Shown piece after piece: positions 42,018-50,248 of a stretch of DNA of 64,000 nt. Below the pieces are notes generated by a model. It was not told where the DNA came from. It did no database searches and was given only the letters and a program-made list of their open reading frames with translations. The translations under genes and the position numbers were made by a program. Every line of letters begins with the position of its first letter. Position 1 is the stretch's first letter. The stretch is from assembly GCA_027320425.1 (NCBI GenBank), contig DAHVLJ010000008.1, positions 1 to 64,000 of the forward strand. The letters are read 5' to 3'. Source of the DNA: Nitrososphaerota archaeon. GTDB taxonomy: Archaea; Thermoproteota; Nitrososphaeria; Nitrososphaerales; Gagatemarchaeaceae.

Positions 42018-43688
42018 CTAGTCGAAGTCTCCGCCTTCGCCGCCCATCCCGCCTGCCCCTCCAGGGGGTCCGGCGGGCGCCTTGGACTTGCCCGCGGCGA
42101 TGACGTCGTCAATCCTCAGTATCATCGAGGCGGCTTCGGTGGCCGACCTGATGATCTGGATCTTGACCGCGAGCGGCTCGAAGACCTGACGCTGGTACAT
42201 GTCCTTGACCTTGCCGTCGGCGGCCTCGATTCCGAACCACTTCCCGTTCTCGGTGGCGTGCTTGGCCCTGAACTCGACTTGCGCGTCGATCGGGTCCATC
42301 CCCGCGTTGAGAGCGAGGGCGATCGGAATCGCTTCCAGCGCTTCCGCGAACTTCTGCGCAGCTAGCTGCTCTCTGCCCGAGAGCTTGTCGGCCCACTTCA
42401 GCACCCTTGCCGCAGCCTCTGCCTCCGCGGCGCCTCCGCCGGCGACGATCGCAGGCTTCTCGATGACGTCCTTCGTCACCATGAGCGCGTCATGGAGCGA
42501 CCTCTCTCCTTCATCCACTATGCGCTGTGTCCCGCCCCTGACCAGTATCGTCACCGCCTTCGGGTTCTTGCACCCTTCGACGAAGACCCACTTGTCTTCC
42601 TCTACCTTCCTTTCTTCGACGTGGGCGGCGAAACCAAGGTCTGACGGAGAAAGGTCTTCGAAGTTGTTGACCACCCGGCCGCCCGTCGCCTTCGCCAGCT
42701 TGGTCATGTCAGACTCCTTCGCCCTCCTGACTGCGAGGACCCCGGCCTTAGCCAGGTAATGCTGTGCGATGTCGTCGATGCCCTTCTGGCACACGACTAC
42801 GTTCGCACCCACTTCGACCGCCTTGTCGACCATCCCTTTCAGCATCTTCGTCTCCTCATCCAGGAACTTCTTCATCATGGACGGGTCGTTGATGTTGAGT
42901 TTCGCATCGAACTCGGTCTTCTCTATCTCGAAGGGTGCGCTGATGAGCGCGATCTTGGCCTTCTCGACCACCTTCGGCATTCCAGAGTGGACTACCTCCT
43001 TGTCCAGCACTATGCCCTGGATGAGCTTGGTGTCCTTGAGCGCGCCTCCTGGCTTCTTCTCCACCTTGACGTTGTCGATGTCGACCCTGAATTCCTTCCC
43101 GGACTCCTCGGCCACAGCGAGAGTGGCGTCGACCACAAGTTTGGCGAGCTCCTCTGCCTCCTTGAATACGAGCTTCGTCTGCATGCTCGTCCTAGCGACC
43201 TTGACCAGCCAGTCCTTGTCCTCGGGACCGACGCTCTCTGCGACCTCTTCGAGCGCCTCCATGGCCTTCCTCGAAGCCTTCGTGTAGCCATCGACGATCA
43301 CAGTCGGGTGGACGTCCTTGTCGAGTAGCTCCTCTGCCTTCTCCAGAAGGGCGCCTGCGAGCACGACGGCGGAGGTAGTCCCGTCTCCGACCTCGTTGTC
43401 GGTGGTCTTCGAGACCTCTACGAGCATCTTCGCAGCCGGGTGCTGGACGTCAATCTCCTTCAACATGGTCGCTCCGTCGTTGGTTATCGTCACGTCACCT
43501 AGCGAGTCGACGAGCATCTTGTCCATCCCGCGCGGACCGATCGAGCTCTTGACGATCTCTGAAATCAGCTTCGCCGCGGCGATGTTGTTCCTCTGGGCTT
43601 CCTTGCCCCTGCTTTGGCTCGACCCTTCCTTAAGAATCAGGACGGGCTGTCCGGATGACGTTACTGCCGGTATAGCGGTTGTCGACAT
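42018..43688 (-). CDS. Thermosome subunit (group II chaperonin)
   Basis: 556 residues. Equatorial ATP motifs [15 protein letters not shown] and [19 protein letters not shown], the apical domain with protrusion region in the middle, and [16 protein letters not shown] in the second equatorial half. The C-terminus is a Gly/Met-rich tail ([14 protein letters not shown]), typical of CCT-like chaperonins. Folds proteins in the cytosol using ATP. Single subunit gene in this window. Confidence 0.97.
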   Translation of the reverse strand: MSTTAIPAVTSSGQPVLILKEGSSQSRGKEAQRNNIAAAKLISEIVKSSIGPRGMDKMLVDSLGDVTITNDGATMLKEIDVQHPAAKMLVEVSKTTDNEVGDGTTSAVVLAGALLEKAEELLDKDVHPTVIVDGYTKASRKAMEALEEVAESVGPEDKDWLVKVARTSMQTKLVFKEAEELAKLVVDATLAVAEESGKEFRVDIDNVKVEKKPGGALKDTKLIQGIVLDKEVVHSGMPKVVEKAKIALISAPFEIEKTEFDAKLNINDPSMMKKFLDEETKMLKGMVDKAVEVGANVVVCQKGIDDIAQHYLAKAGVLAVRRAKESDMTKLAKATGGRVVNNFEDLSPSDLGFAAHVEERKVEEDKWVFVEGCKNPKAVTILVRGGTQRIVDEGERSLHDALMVTKDVIEKPAIVAGGGAAEAEAAARVLKWADKLSGREQLAAQKFAEALEAIPIALALNAGMDPIDAQVEFRAKHATENGKWFGIEAADGKVKDMYQRQVFEPLAVKIQIIRSATEAASMILRIDDVIAAGKSKAPAGPPGGAGGMGGEGGDFD

Positions 43689-43788
43689 GATATCACTTAT
43701 CGGTATACAACCAATTGGGGTTTATTAGTATTACGCGGCCGTGTGCTCCTTTGGGGTCCGGGGGTCGCGAAGATTGGTTGAGACCAGC

Positions 43789-44100
43789 CTATCGGGGCGG
43801 CTTCGCTTTCCCTGGCTTTTCCAGGGCCCTTTCTATCTTCTCGGCGAGCCCGAAATCCCAGTCGGTGACCCCGCCCTCAGAGTGGGTCTGGAGAGACAGC
43901 TTGATGGTGGTGTACCTCAAGTTGATGTCAGGGTGGTGTTCTTCCTTCTCGGCGATCGACGCGACTGCGTTGAGGAAAGAAATCCCGTCCATGAAGTTCT
44001 TGAACTCATAGGTCTTGACTATGAAAGGGCCTTCGCGCTTCCACCCTTTGAGATTCTTCAGCCTGTTTCCGACTTCCAGGTCGCTAAGGAGGGCAGGCAC
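43789..44100 (-). CDS. Pterin-4a-carbinolamine dehydratase-like (PCD/DCoH)
   Basis: 103 residues. The PCD active-site pattern EEHHPDINLRYTTIKLSLQTHSEGGVTDWDFGLAEKIE is clear. The frame is open far upstream to 44445, but a TATATAA box at ~44124-44133 places transcription start near 44104, so GTG 44100 (VPALLSDLEV) fits better than GTG 44115. In organisms without aromatic hydroxylases the role is unknown; it may relate to pterin cofactors. Confidence 0.88.
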   Translation of the reverse strand: MPALLSDLEVGNRLKNLKGWKREGPFIVKTYEFKNFMDGISFLNAVASIAEKEEHHPDINLRYTTIKLSLQTHSEGGVTDWDFGLAEKIERALEKPGKAKPPR

Positions 44101-44197
44101 GGGGTCGGTTGTCACATGGTTTCGTATATAATTTAGCGAACAGGCAACTGCAATTGACAGAGCCCGTTTACCAACTGGATGCTGGTGATGATGACGG

Positions 44198-44521
44198 TTG
44201 CAGGAAAAGAGGATCATCCATTCGGCTGTCTCATCCGCCGCAAGGGTCGCCGATGCGAAATCGGGGGTGGCCACGAGCCTCGACTCTGGAATCACGAAGT
44301 CCAAAGTGAATGACGTGATCAAGCCCAGATCGCCTAGCTCGGCGATGAAGAAAGCAGGCATCGCGTTGATCGTCGGCGTTCCCGATCCGATCACCGCCGT
44401 CCCTGGCGTGGCCCTGGTCGCGGCTTCGTATGCGTCGAAGCGCAAGGAGCCAGCGAGTCTCGCAGACCTCGCCGCGGAAACAAGGAAGTTACTTCGTGAC
44501 TTACAGAGTTTGAGCCTTTAA
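44198..44521 (+). CDS. Hypothetical protein with one hydrophobic segment (107 aa)
   Basis: TTG start at 44198, about 28 nt after a box A-like CGTTTAC. N-terminal half is polar (SAVSSAARVADAKSGVAT), followed by a Gly/Pro-containing hydrophobic stretch KKAGIALIVGVPDPITAVPGVALVAASYASKRKEPA and a charged tail. It could be a membrane-associated protein with a helical hairpin. I do not recognise a named family. It overlaps no other gene but shares the TATA region with PCD. Confidence 0.55.
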   Translation: MQEKRIIHSAVSSAARVADAKSGVATSLDSGITKSKVNDVIKPRSPSSAMKKAGIALIVGVPDPITAVPGVALVAASYASKRKEPASLADLAAETRKLLRDLQSLSL

Positions 44522-44548
44522 GTATCTGGGTGGCCTCCGCGGCGTTCA

Positions 44549-44842
44549 ATGGAACTGAAGCCGGCGAAAGGCATCAAGGTCAAGGTCAACGCCATGCGCG
44601 AGGCTATCTTCGGCGAAGAGTCAGTCGGCGTGCAAAAGATAACGATAAGCGACGGTTCGAGGTCAGGCGTGATGACGGGGCGCACACTGGTGGGTTTCTG
44701 CGAGGTGGAGATGCCGAAACTTGATGGGCACAGCCACTGGTATCCTGTCGAAGACCTGGCAGGCGAGCACGGCGAAAAGATAGTGGAAGAAGAGATCCCG
44801 ATAGAGCTGGACGAAGACGAAGGACCAGAAGAGGACTCCTAG
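44549..44842 (+). CDS. Hypothetical acidic protein (97 aa)
   Basis: ATG 44549 after a box A in CTTTAAGTA (~44515-44523). Beta-rich start (KVKVNAMREAIFGEESVGVQKITISDGSRSGVMTG) and a strongly acidic C-terminus (EEEIPIELDEDEGPEEDS). No family recognised. The next gene starts 1 nt after its stop, so they form an operon. Confidence 0.6.
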   Translation: MELKPAKGIKVKVNAMREAIFGEESVGVQKITISDGSRSGVMTGRTLVGFCEVEMPKLDGHSHWYPVEDLAGEHGEKIVEEEIPIELDEDEGPEEDS

Positions 44843-44843
44843 C

Positions 44844-45176
44844 GTGCCGACGGCCACCGCGGCCGAGCTAGTGTTCGTGGTGGACGTCTCTTCCCTAACG
44901 AAGAAAGGGTTCGTGGGCTCATCCACATATCAAGGCAAGAGGGTGGACTTTTCGTTCGACGACGGGGCAGACGGAGTATACCTGACGCCTCAGATGACTG
45001 CACGGATGCATGTCAGGAAAGGGTCGAAGGTCATGGTCGCGCTGGAGGACGGTGCGGCTCTTTTCGTTGAGCTTTCAGTCGCGGGGACATCGAAGGCGCC
45101 CCGGATTTCCGACCAGAGGGTGTACTACGCGATCGGCCATGAAGGCGGGGCGATACTGCGCATCCGAAAGTCTTAG
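44844..45176 (+). CDS. Hypothetical beta-rich protein (110 aa)
   Basis: GTG start at 44844, immediately after the acidic 97-aa gene. Sequence TAAELVFVVDVSSLTKKGFVGSSTYQGKRVDFSFDDGADGVYLTPQMTARMHVRKGSKVMVAL is beta-strand rich and may form a small barrel. Its last codons overlap the convergent nucleotidyltransferase-like gene stop by 4 nt. No family recognised. Confidence 0.6.
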   Translation: MPTATAAELVFVVDVSSLTKKGFVGSSTYQGKRVDFSFDDGADGVYLTPQMTARMHVRKGSKVMVALEDGAALFVELSVAGTSKAPRISDQRVYYAIGHEGGAILRIRKS

Positions 45177-45937
45177 TGGAACACGGCGTCGCTGTCCGAG
45201 TCAGGCAGTTCGTACCATCGGGTCCTCTCGCCCACCCTGGCCCGCATCTTCCAACCGAAGCTCTTAGGAGCAGTCTCCATGGCCGACATCAGCTTCTGCA
45301 CCCGCTCGAGGACTATCTCCCGCTCCGGGACTTCGTTCGCTTCCGTCCAAGCCTTCAGTGCTTCGAGGCTTTTCCAGAACGTCGTGTAGACGCCCCAGTC
45401 CTTTGAGCACAAGTCCGCGATCTCGTCCCCTTTGATGCCTGCTCCTCCGGACGTCACGTCGTAATCGTGAAACGCAACCACCAAGTCCTTGTATTCCTTC
45501 TCGGTCTTCTCGACGACCTGAAGCTTGGTCATGAGCAACTGGGTGATGGGCAGGGTGTACGTTCCAGCCAGGATGTTCTCCTTGAAGTCGAACTTGTGGC
45601 ACATCACGAACTCGTCTAGGAAGAGGTCGACCCGTCGACTGTTCTCCATGTCGTAATAGATGAGCCGTTGGCCCATGTTCAGTTTGTTGAAGAGCTCCCT
45701 CGGCTTGTAACCCAGCGTTTCCATGATTTTCACGATGTTACGGGAGTCCTGCCTCCTCCCCATCAAGTCGATGTCCTTGTTCTCCCTGTAGTATCTCGCG
45801 TCCATGGAGCTTGGGCAGAGCCTCTTGAAGGCCAGCCCGCCAAGAAGGCGCAGCCTCACTCCTCGAGCTTCTGCCGCGTCTATGATCTGTGTGGCAGCGT
45901 CAAGCGCGTTAGCGGGGACCAAGACCAGGCTCTCCAT
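45173..45937 (-). CDS. Nucleotidyltransferase-like protein (AbiEii/MNT-type fold)
   Basis: 254 residues. RLRLLGGLAFKR followed by KDIDLM is the GG...DxD active-site pattern of polymerase-beta-like nucleotidyltransferases of the AbiEii/AbiGii toxin group; RRVDLFLDEF may supply the third acidic residue. No adjacent AbiEi-type antitoxin gene is visible, so it may be a solitary member with a housekeeping or unknown role. Minus strand, ATG 45937. Confidence 0.6.
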   Translation of the reverse strand: MESLVLVPANALDAATQIIDAAEARGVRLRLLGGLAFKRLCPSSMDARYYRENKDIDLMGRRQDSRNIVKIMETLGYKPRELFNKLNMGQRLIYYDMENSRRVDLFLDEFVMCHKFDFKENILAGTYTLPITQLLMTKLQVVEKTEKEYKDLVVAFHDYDVTSGGAGIKGDEIADLCSKDWGVYTTFWKSLEALKAWTEANEVPEREIVLERVQKLMSAMETAPKSFGWKMRARVGERTRWYELPDSDSDAVFH

Positions 45938-46019
45938 GGCAGCCCCGAACTACTTGCTTTTGGATTTAAGACGTGCTTAGCACCGGCGTGTTGAACAGCG
46001 GAATTTGTGCGAAGCCGCA

Positions 46020-46319
46020 CTAGTCCTTCAGTTCTACCGACAGGACGCTGAAGTCGGCCCCGAGGTTCTCCACTCCAAGAGACTCTCCTGCGTCAGTCCA
46101 TGATGCCTCTCCCTTCTTCATCTTGACCACGGTCGAGCTACCGTCTGTCTCCGTCGCGCGGATCTTGGCTGGGTCGAGGTTGAATGTTATCCCCTTGAGG
46201 TATGAATGGGGGCCGATCTTCCCGCCCTTCTTCGTCGTTATCATAATGACTCTCACTTCGGGGTTCTCGAACAGGATTTTTGCAAGCTTGGGCGCGGCCC
46301 TAGTGATGTGGGGCTTCAA
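46020..46319 (-). CDS. Small cupin-like protein (99 aa)
   Basis: The order VRVIMITTKKGGKIGPHSYLKG, MKKGEASWTDAGESLGVENLGADFSVLSVELKD resembles the small cupins that end VENIGD..VLVVELK. The metal-binding His set appears reduced (one PHS His visible), so metal binding is doubtful. The next gene upstream ends 3 nt before, making a two-gene operon. Confidence 0.55.
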   Translation of the reverse strand: MKPHITRAAPKLAKILFENPEVRVIMITTKKGGKIGPHSYLKGITFNLDPAKIRATETDGSSTVVKMKKGEASWTDAGESLGVENLGADFSVLSVELKD

Positions 46320-46322
46320 CCG

Positions 46323-46634
46323 CTAGTCGCGCTTCTTTCTGGCTCTCTCAAGGACCCATCTTGGCTTGCGCCAGAGCTCTTCGAAACCCGCCGCGTCCCT
46401 TATCAGCACCATCCCGCCTTCTTCATCCAGCATCTCGACCGCGGGGACCTCGGCCCTGAACCTGGCGTATTCCGCGTCTGTCATGGTCGCCTGCCTCCTC
46501 CTGCCGATGGAAGCGTGCCAGTCAGCGCTCGTACCGTCCAACGAAAAGAGGACGGATGCGGGCCCGGCCTCAAAGTAGACTCTGGCGTACCTGACTCTCT
46601 TCGGGAACTTGTGCTCTAACGAGAACTTCATCAC
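46323..46634 (-). CDS. Hypothetical protein (103 aa)
   Basis: No family recognised. Beta-strand start (KRVRYARVYFEAGPASVLFSLDG) then helices with RKPRWVLERARKKRD at the basic C-terminus. ATG 46634, AT-rich TTATTAA (~46655) upstream as box A. Operon with the cupin-like gene. Confidence 0.55.
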   Translation of the reverse strand: MMKFSLEHKFPKRVRYARVYFEAGPASVLFSLDGTSADWHASIGRRRQATMTDAEYARFRAEVPAVEMLDEEGGMVLIRDAAGFEELWRKPRWVLERARKKRD

Positions 46635-46678
46635 TTTCGCAGGAGCCCGCCCTTGTTATTAACCGGTGTGGCTCACTC

Positions 46679-46686
46679 ATTTAAGT
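46679..46686 (+). promoter_or_regulatory. Box A of the NurA/HerA-like operon
   Basis: ATTTAAGT, ~48 nt before ATG 46734, implying a leader of about 25 nt. Confidence 0.45.
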
Positions 46687-46733
46687 CGCCGGAGAAGGGG
46701 AGGGCAGAGTGAAAATCGAAGGACCTTCAGCCG

Positions 46734-48479
46734 ATGTCTTCTGAGATAGCAGAGGACCTCTCCAAGCAGACTTGGGAGCTGCTGGGCCGATTCGAAGGAA
46801 GGGCAGGCGCCTTCTCACAGAGGAAAGACCTCGTCGCCTTCACTCTCCCGTGCGACAAGGATTCCGCAGCGAAAACCGCGATGGAGTTCTTCGGCGAGGG
46901 CGAACACACGGCCACCGGGGTAGACGGTTCCATGGACTTCGACGAGCGACTCCAGATGATACTCTTCTATGCCAACGCGACTGCCTACAGCTGTCCCTTC
47001 TCAGTCGGGGACCGCATAATCTTCGACCTTCATTCCGCATACAGGGAGTCCAAGATGGCAGCGACCGCTGCAATCCCCCTGTGGGCTGAAGACCTCTCCA
47101 ATGTGCTGAGCAACGAACCGGAAGTCGACCTCGAGCTCGAGCACTCCATGGAGCGGATACCCAACTCTTTCATGACGCTCGGAGAGCTCTATCTGGCATA
47201 CCTGGCCTCCGAAAGGTCGAGGGTTCTGTTCATGGACCGTCCTCTTTCCGGCACCTATTCGTCGCTCTCGCACAGCGCGAGGTACCTGCTTAGGCGCGGG
47301 GTGAGCAGACTGACGGAGTGGTCGCAGGAGTCCCCAGTTTCCATGCTCGACCTAAGGCTCGCCGTATACCTCGGATCCCCGAGCATGCAGATACCGACGA
47401 GGCCGCGGTTCCTACCCTTCGCCATTCTCAAATCTCTCCTTTCGGCCCCCTCCAGCGTCTCACAGCTTTCTGCGGCGCTGAAAGTAAGCGATGCGGAAGC
47501 GTCCAGGGCGGTTAGGCGGCTCTCCAAGCTCGACAAGGAACTCGACGGCGCCCTGCTCGCCGACGCTTCCGAGTCACACCTGGAGGCGAGGGGTACGGTC
47601 CATGATTACTGGCGGAGGGCGCTCGCGCTCTCTCTCGACTACGTGGGCAAAGTGTTCTCTCGTTCAAAGCACCCACTGGCGATGAAGGGGGACGAGTATC
47701 TGACGATACTGGACGTAGACACGGTCTCTCTTTTCCTTCTCCAGGGACTCCTCGACAGGGCCTCCCAGAATGGAGTCCTGCTCATCGGCATAGCCAAGGA
47801 CACGTCGGCGACGGACGTCGCCAGATCTGTCCTCCCGTACGCTTCCGCGCACGGCTTCGTCAGGCTAGAGGCGCCGGCGCCCATGATCAAAAACGACAGG
47901 GCCTTCCTGGCCATACTGAGTTCGGAGAACCCCGAGCTGCTCACCCCGTGGAGGACGATGGGATATGATTCGGCTTTCTCTACGATATCAAGCCTCGGCG
48001 GCGAGCTCAGGAGCGCGAGGAAACTCGTCTCCAGGGAGCAGCTCTTCATCCGTTCTTACTTCCAGCTCCGCACCCTGAAGAACGACAAGAGAGTGCGTTC
48101 CCAGGTCTTCCTGTTCGACAGACCATACGCCTCCACAGACTCGGGCTCAAGGAGGGAGTTCGAGGTGAAGGAGAAGTCTGGGACGGCGAAGATAGCCGCT
48201 TACTTCGAAGGCAGTCCTTCCAGCCCGATCTCTAACCTGGTGCTCCACATCCTGTCGATGAACGACAACCCAGAAGTCTTCGAAGCATACGGGCATAATC
48301 AGCTCCTCTACCTGGCGGACAAGGCGGTGAAGTCCGAGGTCAGGATGCTCAGGAGCTCCCTCCGCGGCGTCGCGGACCTTACGATCGGAGGCGTCACCAG
48401 CAGGCGGAAGATATTCGGGCTCGTGACTCCTTATAGACAGCAGCGCGCTGAGGCGGAACACGCGAGGATGAAGCAGTAA
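46734..48479 (+). CDS. NurA-like nuclease, large divergent form
   Basis: 581 residues. NurA signatures: TGVDGSMDF (DGS, about residues 64-66), LIGIAKDTSATDVAR (about 354) for the second acidic metal ligand, and a C-terminal AYGHNQLLYLADKAVK in the place of the Tyr/His motif. Residues ~222-270 look like a winged helix (LPFAILKSLLSAPSSVSQLSAALKVSDAEASRAVRRLSKL). Longer than the usual 330-450 residues. Expected to resect DNA ends with its HerA partner, whose ATG follows 2 nt after this stop. mre11/rad50 are absent nearby. Confidence 0.68.
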   Translation: MSSEIAEDLSKQTWELLGRFEGRAGAFSQRKDLVAFTLPCDKDSAAKTAMEFFGEGEHTATGVDGSMDFDERLQMILFYANATAYSCPFSVGDRIIFDLHSAYRESKMAATAAIPLWAEDLSNVLSNEPEVDLELEHSMERIPNSFMTLGELYLAYLASERSRVLFMDRPLSGTYSSLSHSARYLLRRGVSRLTEWSQESPVSMLDLRLAVYLGSPSMQIPTRPRFLPFAILKSLLSAPSSVSQLSAALKVSDAEASRAVRRLSKLDKELDGALLADASESHLEARGTVHDYWRRALALSLDYVGKVFSRSKHPLAMKGDEYLTILDVDTVSLFLLQGLLDRASQNGVLLIGIAKDTSATDVARSVLPYASAHGFVRLEAPAPMIKNDRAFLAILSSENPELLTPWRTMGYDSAFSTISSLGGELRSARKLVSREQLFIRSYFQLRTLKNDKRVRSQVFLFDRPYASTDSGSRREFEVKEKSGTAKIAAYFEGSPSSPISNLVLHILSMNDNPEVFEAYGHNQLLYLADKAVKSEVRMLRSSLRGVADLTIGGVTSRRKIFGLVTPYRQQRAEAEHARMKQ

Positions 48480-48481
48480 AG

Positions 48482-50242
48482 ATGTTGGAGAGCCAGGAGA
48501 AGGATTTCTTTGACTCGTTGGAAGGGGAGTTCGAAGCGCGCCTCAAAATGGTCACAAGGACCACGAGGACTTCGAAGAGCGACGGGAGAGAGCTCACCGT
48601 CTCCAACCCCCTGGCCATAATAGAAGCTCGGTTCAGCTACAAGGTCCTGGATCGGCTCCTCTCCCCCAATTTCGTCGCCATCGAAAGGAGCGTCGACGGG
48701 GAGAAGCGATATGTGATGTACGAGGTCGTCGCCGTGAACCCCACTCACTACCAGCTCCCCGGAATCGACTCGTCCATGCCTACTCTGCTGAGGAAGGAGT
48801 ATCTCGACACCATCAACGAAAGCTGGGGCAAGTCCCAGGAGACCTGGATCGATCTGGCCGCCGTGCCGACGAGTTACTGTGCCAAGCTTGAGAACGGAAG
48901 TTTCGAGTTCGCCCGTGCGTCATACGCTCCTCTTCCAGGCGCCAAGGCTTGGCTCCTGTCGAAGCCTGCAGTAGAGAAGTTTCTCTGCGTCGGAGGGGGG
49001 GTGGAGATAGGTTCCATGGTCGGGTTTGACATCCCGTTCACCGTCGACATGGACAGCATGATACGATATCACATGGGCGCCTTCGGCTTCACAGGCGCGG
49101 GGAAATCAAACCTTACGAGCGGACTGCTGAGGACCGCCCTCGCCCGCGACCCTCAGCTCGCCGCCGTGGTCTTCGACATAGCTGGCGAGTATGCCGTCAA
49201 CCTGCTCGACCTGATCAAGGGCGGAGCTAAGGTCTACACCACCGAGATCATCGACAGCGCCCAGGAGTTCGTGAGCTCTCAGGCGATCCCCGAGACTCTC
49301 GAAGCCACCCTAGGGCGGGACAGGATCGAGCGGGAGCTGACCACCCTATACAAAGCCGGGGTGGAGCGCCTTTCCCTCCAGGACACCGGAGGGATCGACC
49401 TGGCGTGGATACAGTCGCTGCTCCAAGGGACGGTAGACTCCGGGAGGACTGGAGGAACGTCTGCTAAGATCGGCCTCACGCGCCTGACCATGTCGTTCTA
49501 CGAAAGGAGGGGGTACAGGCCGAGCACCAGGCTAACCGACCTCGACGACGGAGCCAAAGGCGAGCTTTCTGTGCTCCTGAAGGACATCAACCAGAGCGTC
49601 AACGAGCGCGCAGGGCTCAGGGCTGACCTCGACCTGATAGTCAAGATGCTTGAGGCGACGGAGGCCCTTCCCTCAGGTCCGACGAGGGTCACCCCGGAGG
49701 TACTCGCAGAACAACTGGTCAGGGGAACCGCGCCCAGGCTCAACATCCTGTACATGCCGGACCCGCACAATGCGCGGTCTGTGGCCACGAGACTGATCCG
49801 CCGCCTGCTCTTCCTGAAGAAGAAGGTGGGGAACAAGCAGAGGTTGCTCGTCCTGCTCGACGAAGCCCAGGAGTACATCCCAGACGAGCCGACCGACAGG
49901 GACTTCACAAGGGAGTCGAACCTCGCTGTAGAGCAGCTATTGAGGCAGGGGAGGAAGTACAGGCTCCACTGCTGGATGGCGACCCAGAGGGTTGCCAGGC
50001 TGAACGTGAACGCCCTGCAGCAGCTCCACAGCTACTTCGTGAGCACGCTCCCGCGCATGTACGACAGGATGGTCATCGCAGACGCGTTCGCGCTCCCTTA
50101 CGAGGTGCTGGAAAAGTCGGCCGAGCTCGGCACCGGGGAGTGGCTGTTCGTCTCGTTCAAGGCCGCCAAGCAGAGGAACGTCCCTGTGTTCCTGAAGACG
50201 GAGAACAACGAGAAGTCGGTGGCTGACAGTCTGAAGTCCTAG
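48482..50242 (+). CDS. HerA-like hexameric DNA translocase ATPase
   Basis: 586 residues. N-terminal HAS-barrel-type beta domain, Walker A GFTGAGKSNLTSGL (about residues 202-215), Walker B LLVLLDEAQEYIPDE (about 457-471), and the C-terminal strand NVPVFLKT. FtsK/HerA superfamily ATPase that pumps DNA and drives NurA-type nucleases. Directly downstream of the NurA-like gene (2-nt gap), so it is one operon. Housekeeping repair or phage defence both remain possible. Confidence 0.9.
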   Translation: MLESQEKDFFDSLEGEFEARLKMVTRTTRTSKSDGRELTVSNPLAIIEARFSYKVLDRLLSPNFVAIERSVDGEKRYVMYEVVAVNPTHYQLPGIDSSMPTLLRKEYLDTINESWGKSQETWIDLAAVPTSYCAKLENGSFEFARASYAPLPGAKAWLLSKPAVEKFLCVGGGVEIGSMVGFDIPFTVDMDSMIRYHMGAFGFTGAGKSNLTSGLLRTALARDPQLAAVVFDIAGEYAVNLLDLIKGGAKVYTTEIIDSAQEFVSSQAIPETLEATLGRDRIERELTTLYKAGVERLSLQDTGGIDLAWIQSLLQGTVDSGRTGGTSAKIGLTRLTMSFYERRGYRPSTRLTDLDDGAKGELSVLLKDINQSVNERAGLRADLDLIVKMLEATEALPSGPTRVTPEVLAEQLVRGTAPRLNILYMPDPHNARSVATRLIRRLLFLKKKVGNKQRLLVLLDEAQEYIPDEPTDRDFTRESNLAVEQLLRQGRKYRLHCWMATQRVARLNVNALQQLHSYFVSTLPRMYDRMVIADAFALPYEVLEKSAELGTGEWLFVSFKAAKQRNVPVFLKTENNEKSVADSLKS

Positions 50243-50248
50243 CCCGGC

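Noticed and set aside
44116-44445. Long upstream extension of PCD
   Set aside because: It is antisense to the 44198 gene and precedes the TATATAA promoter element.
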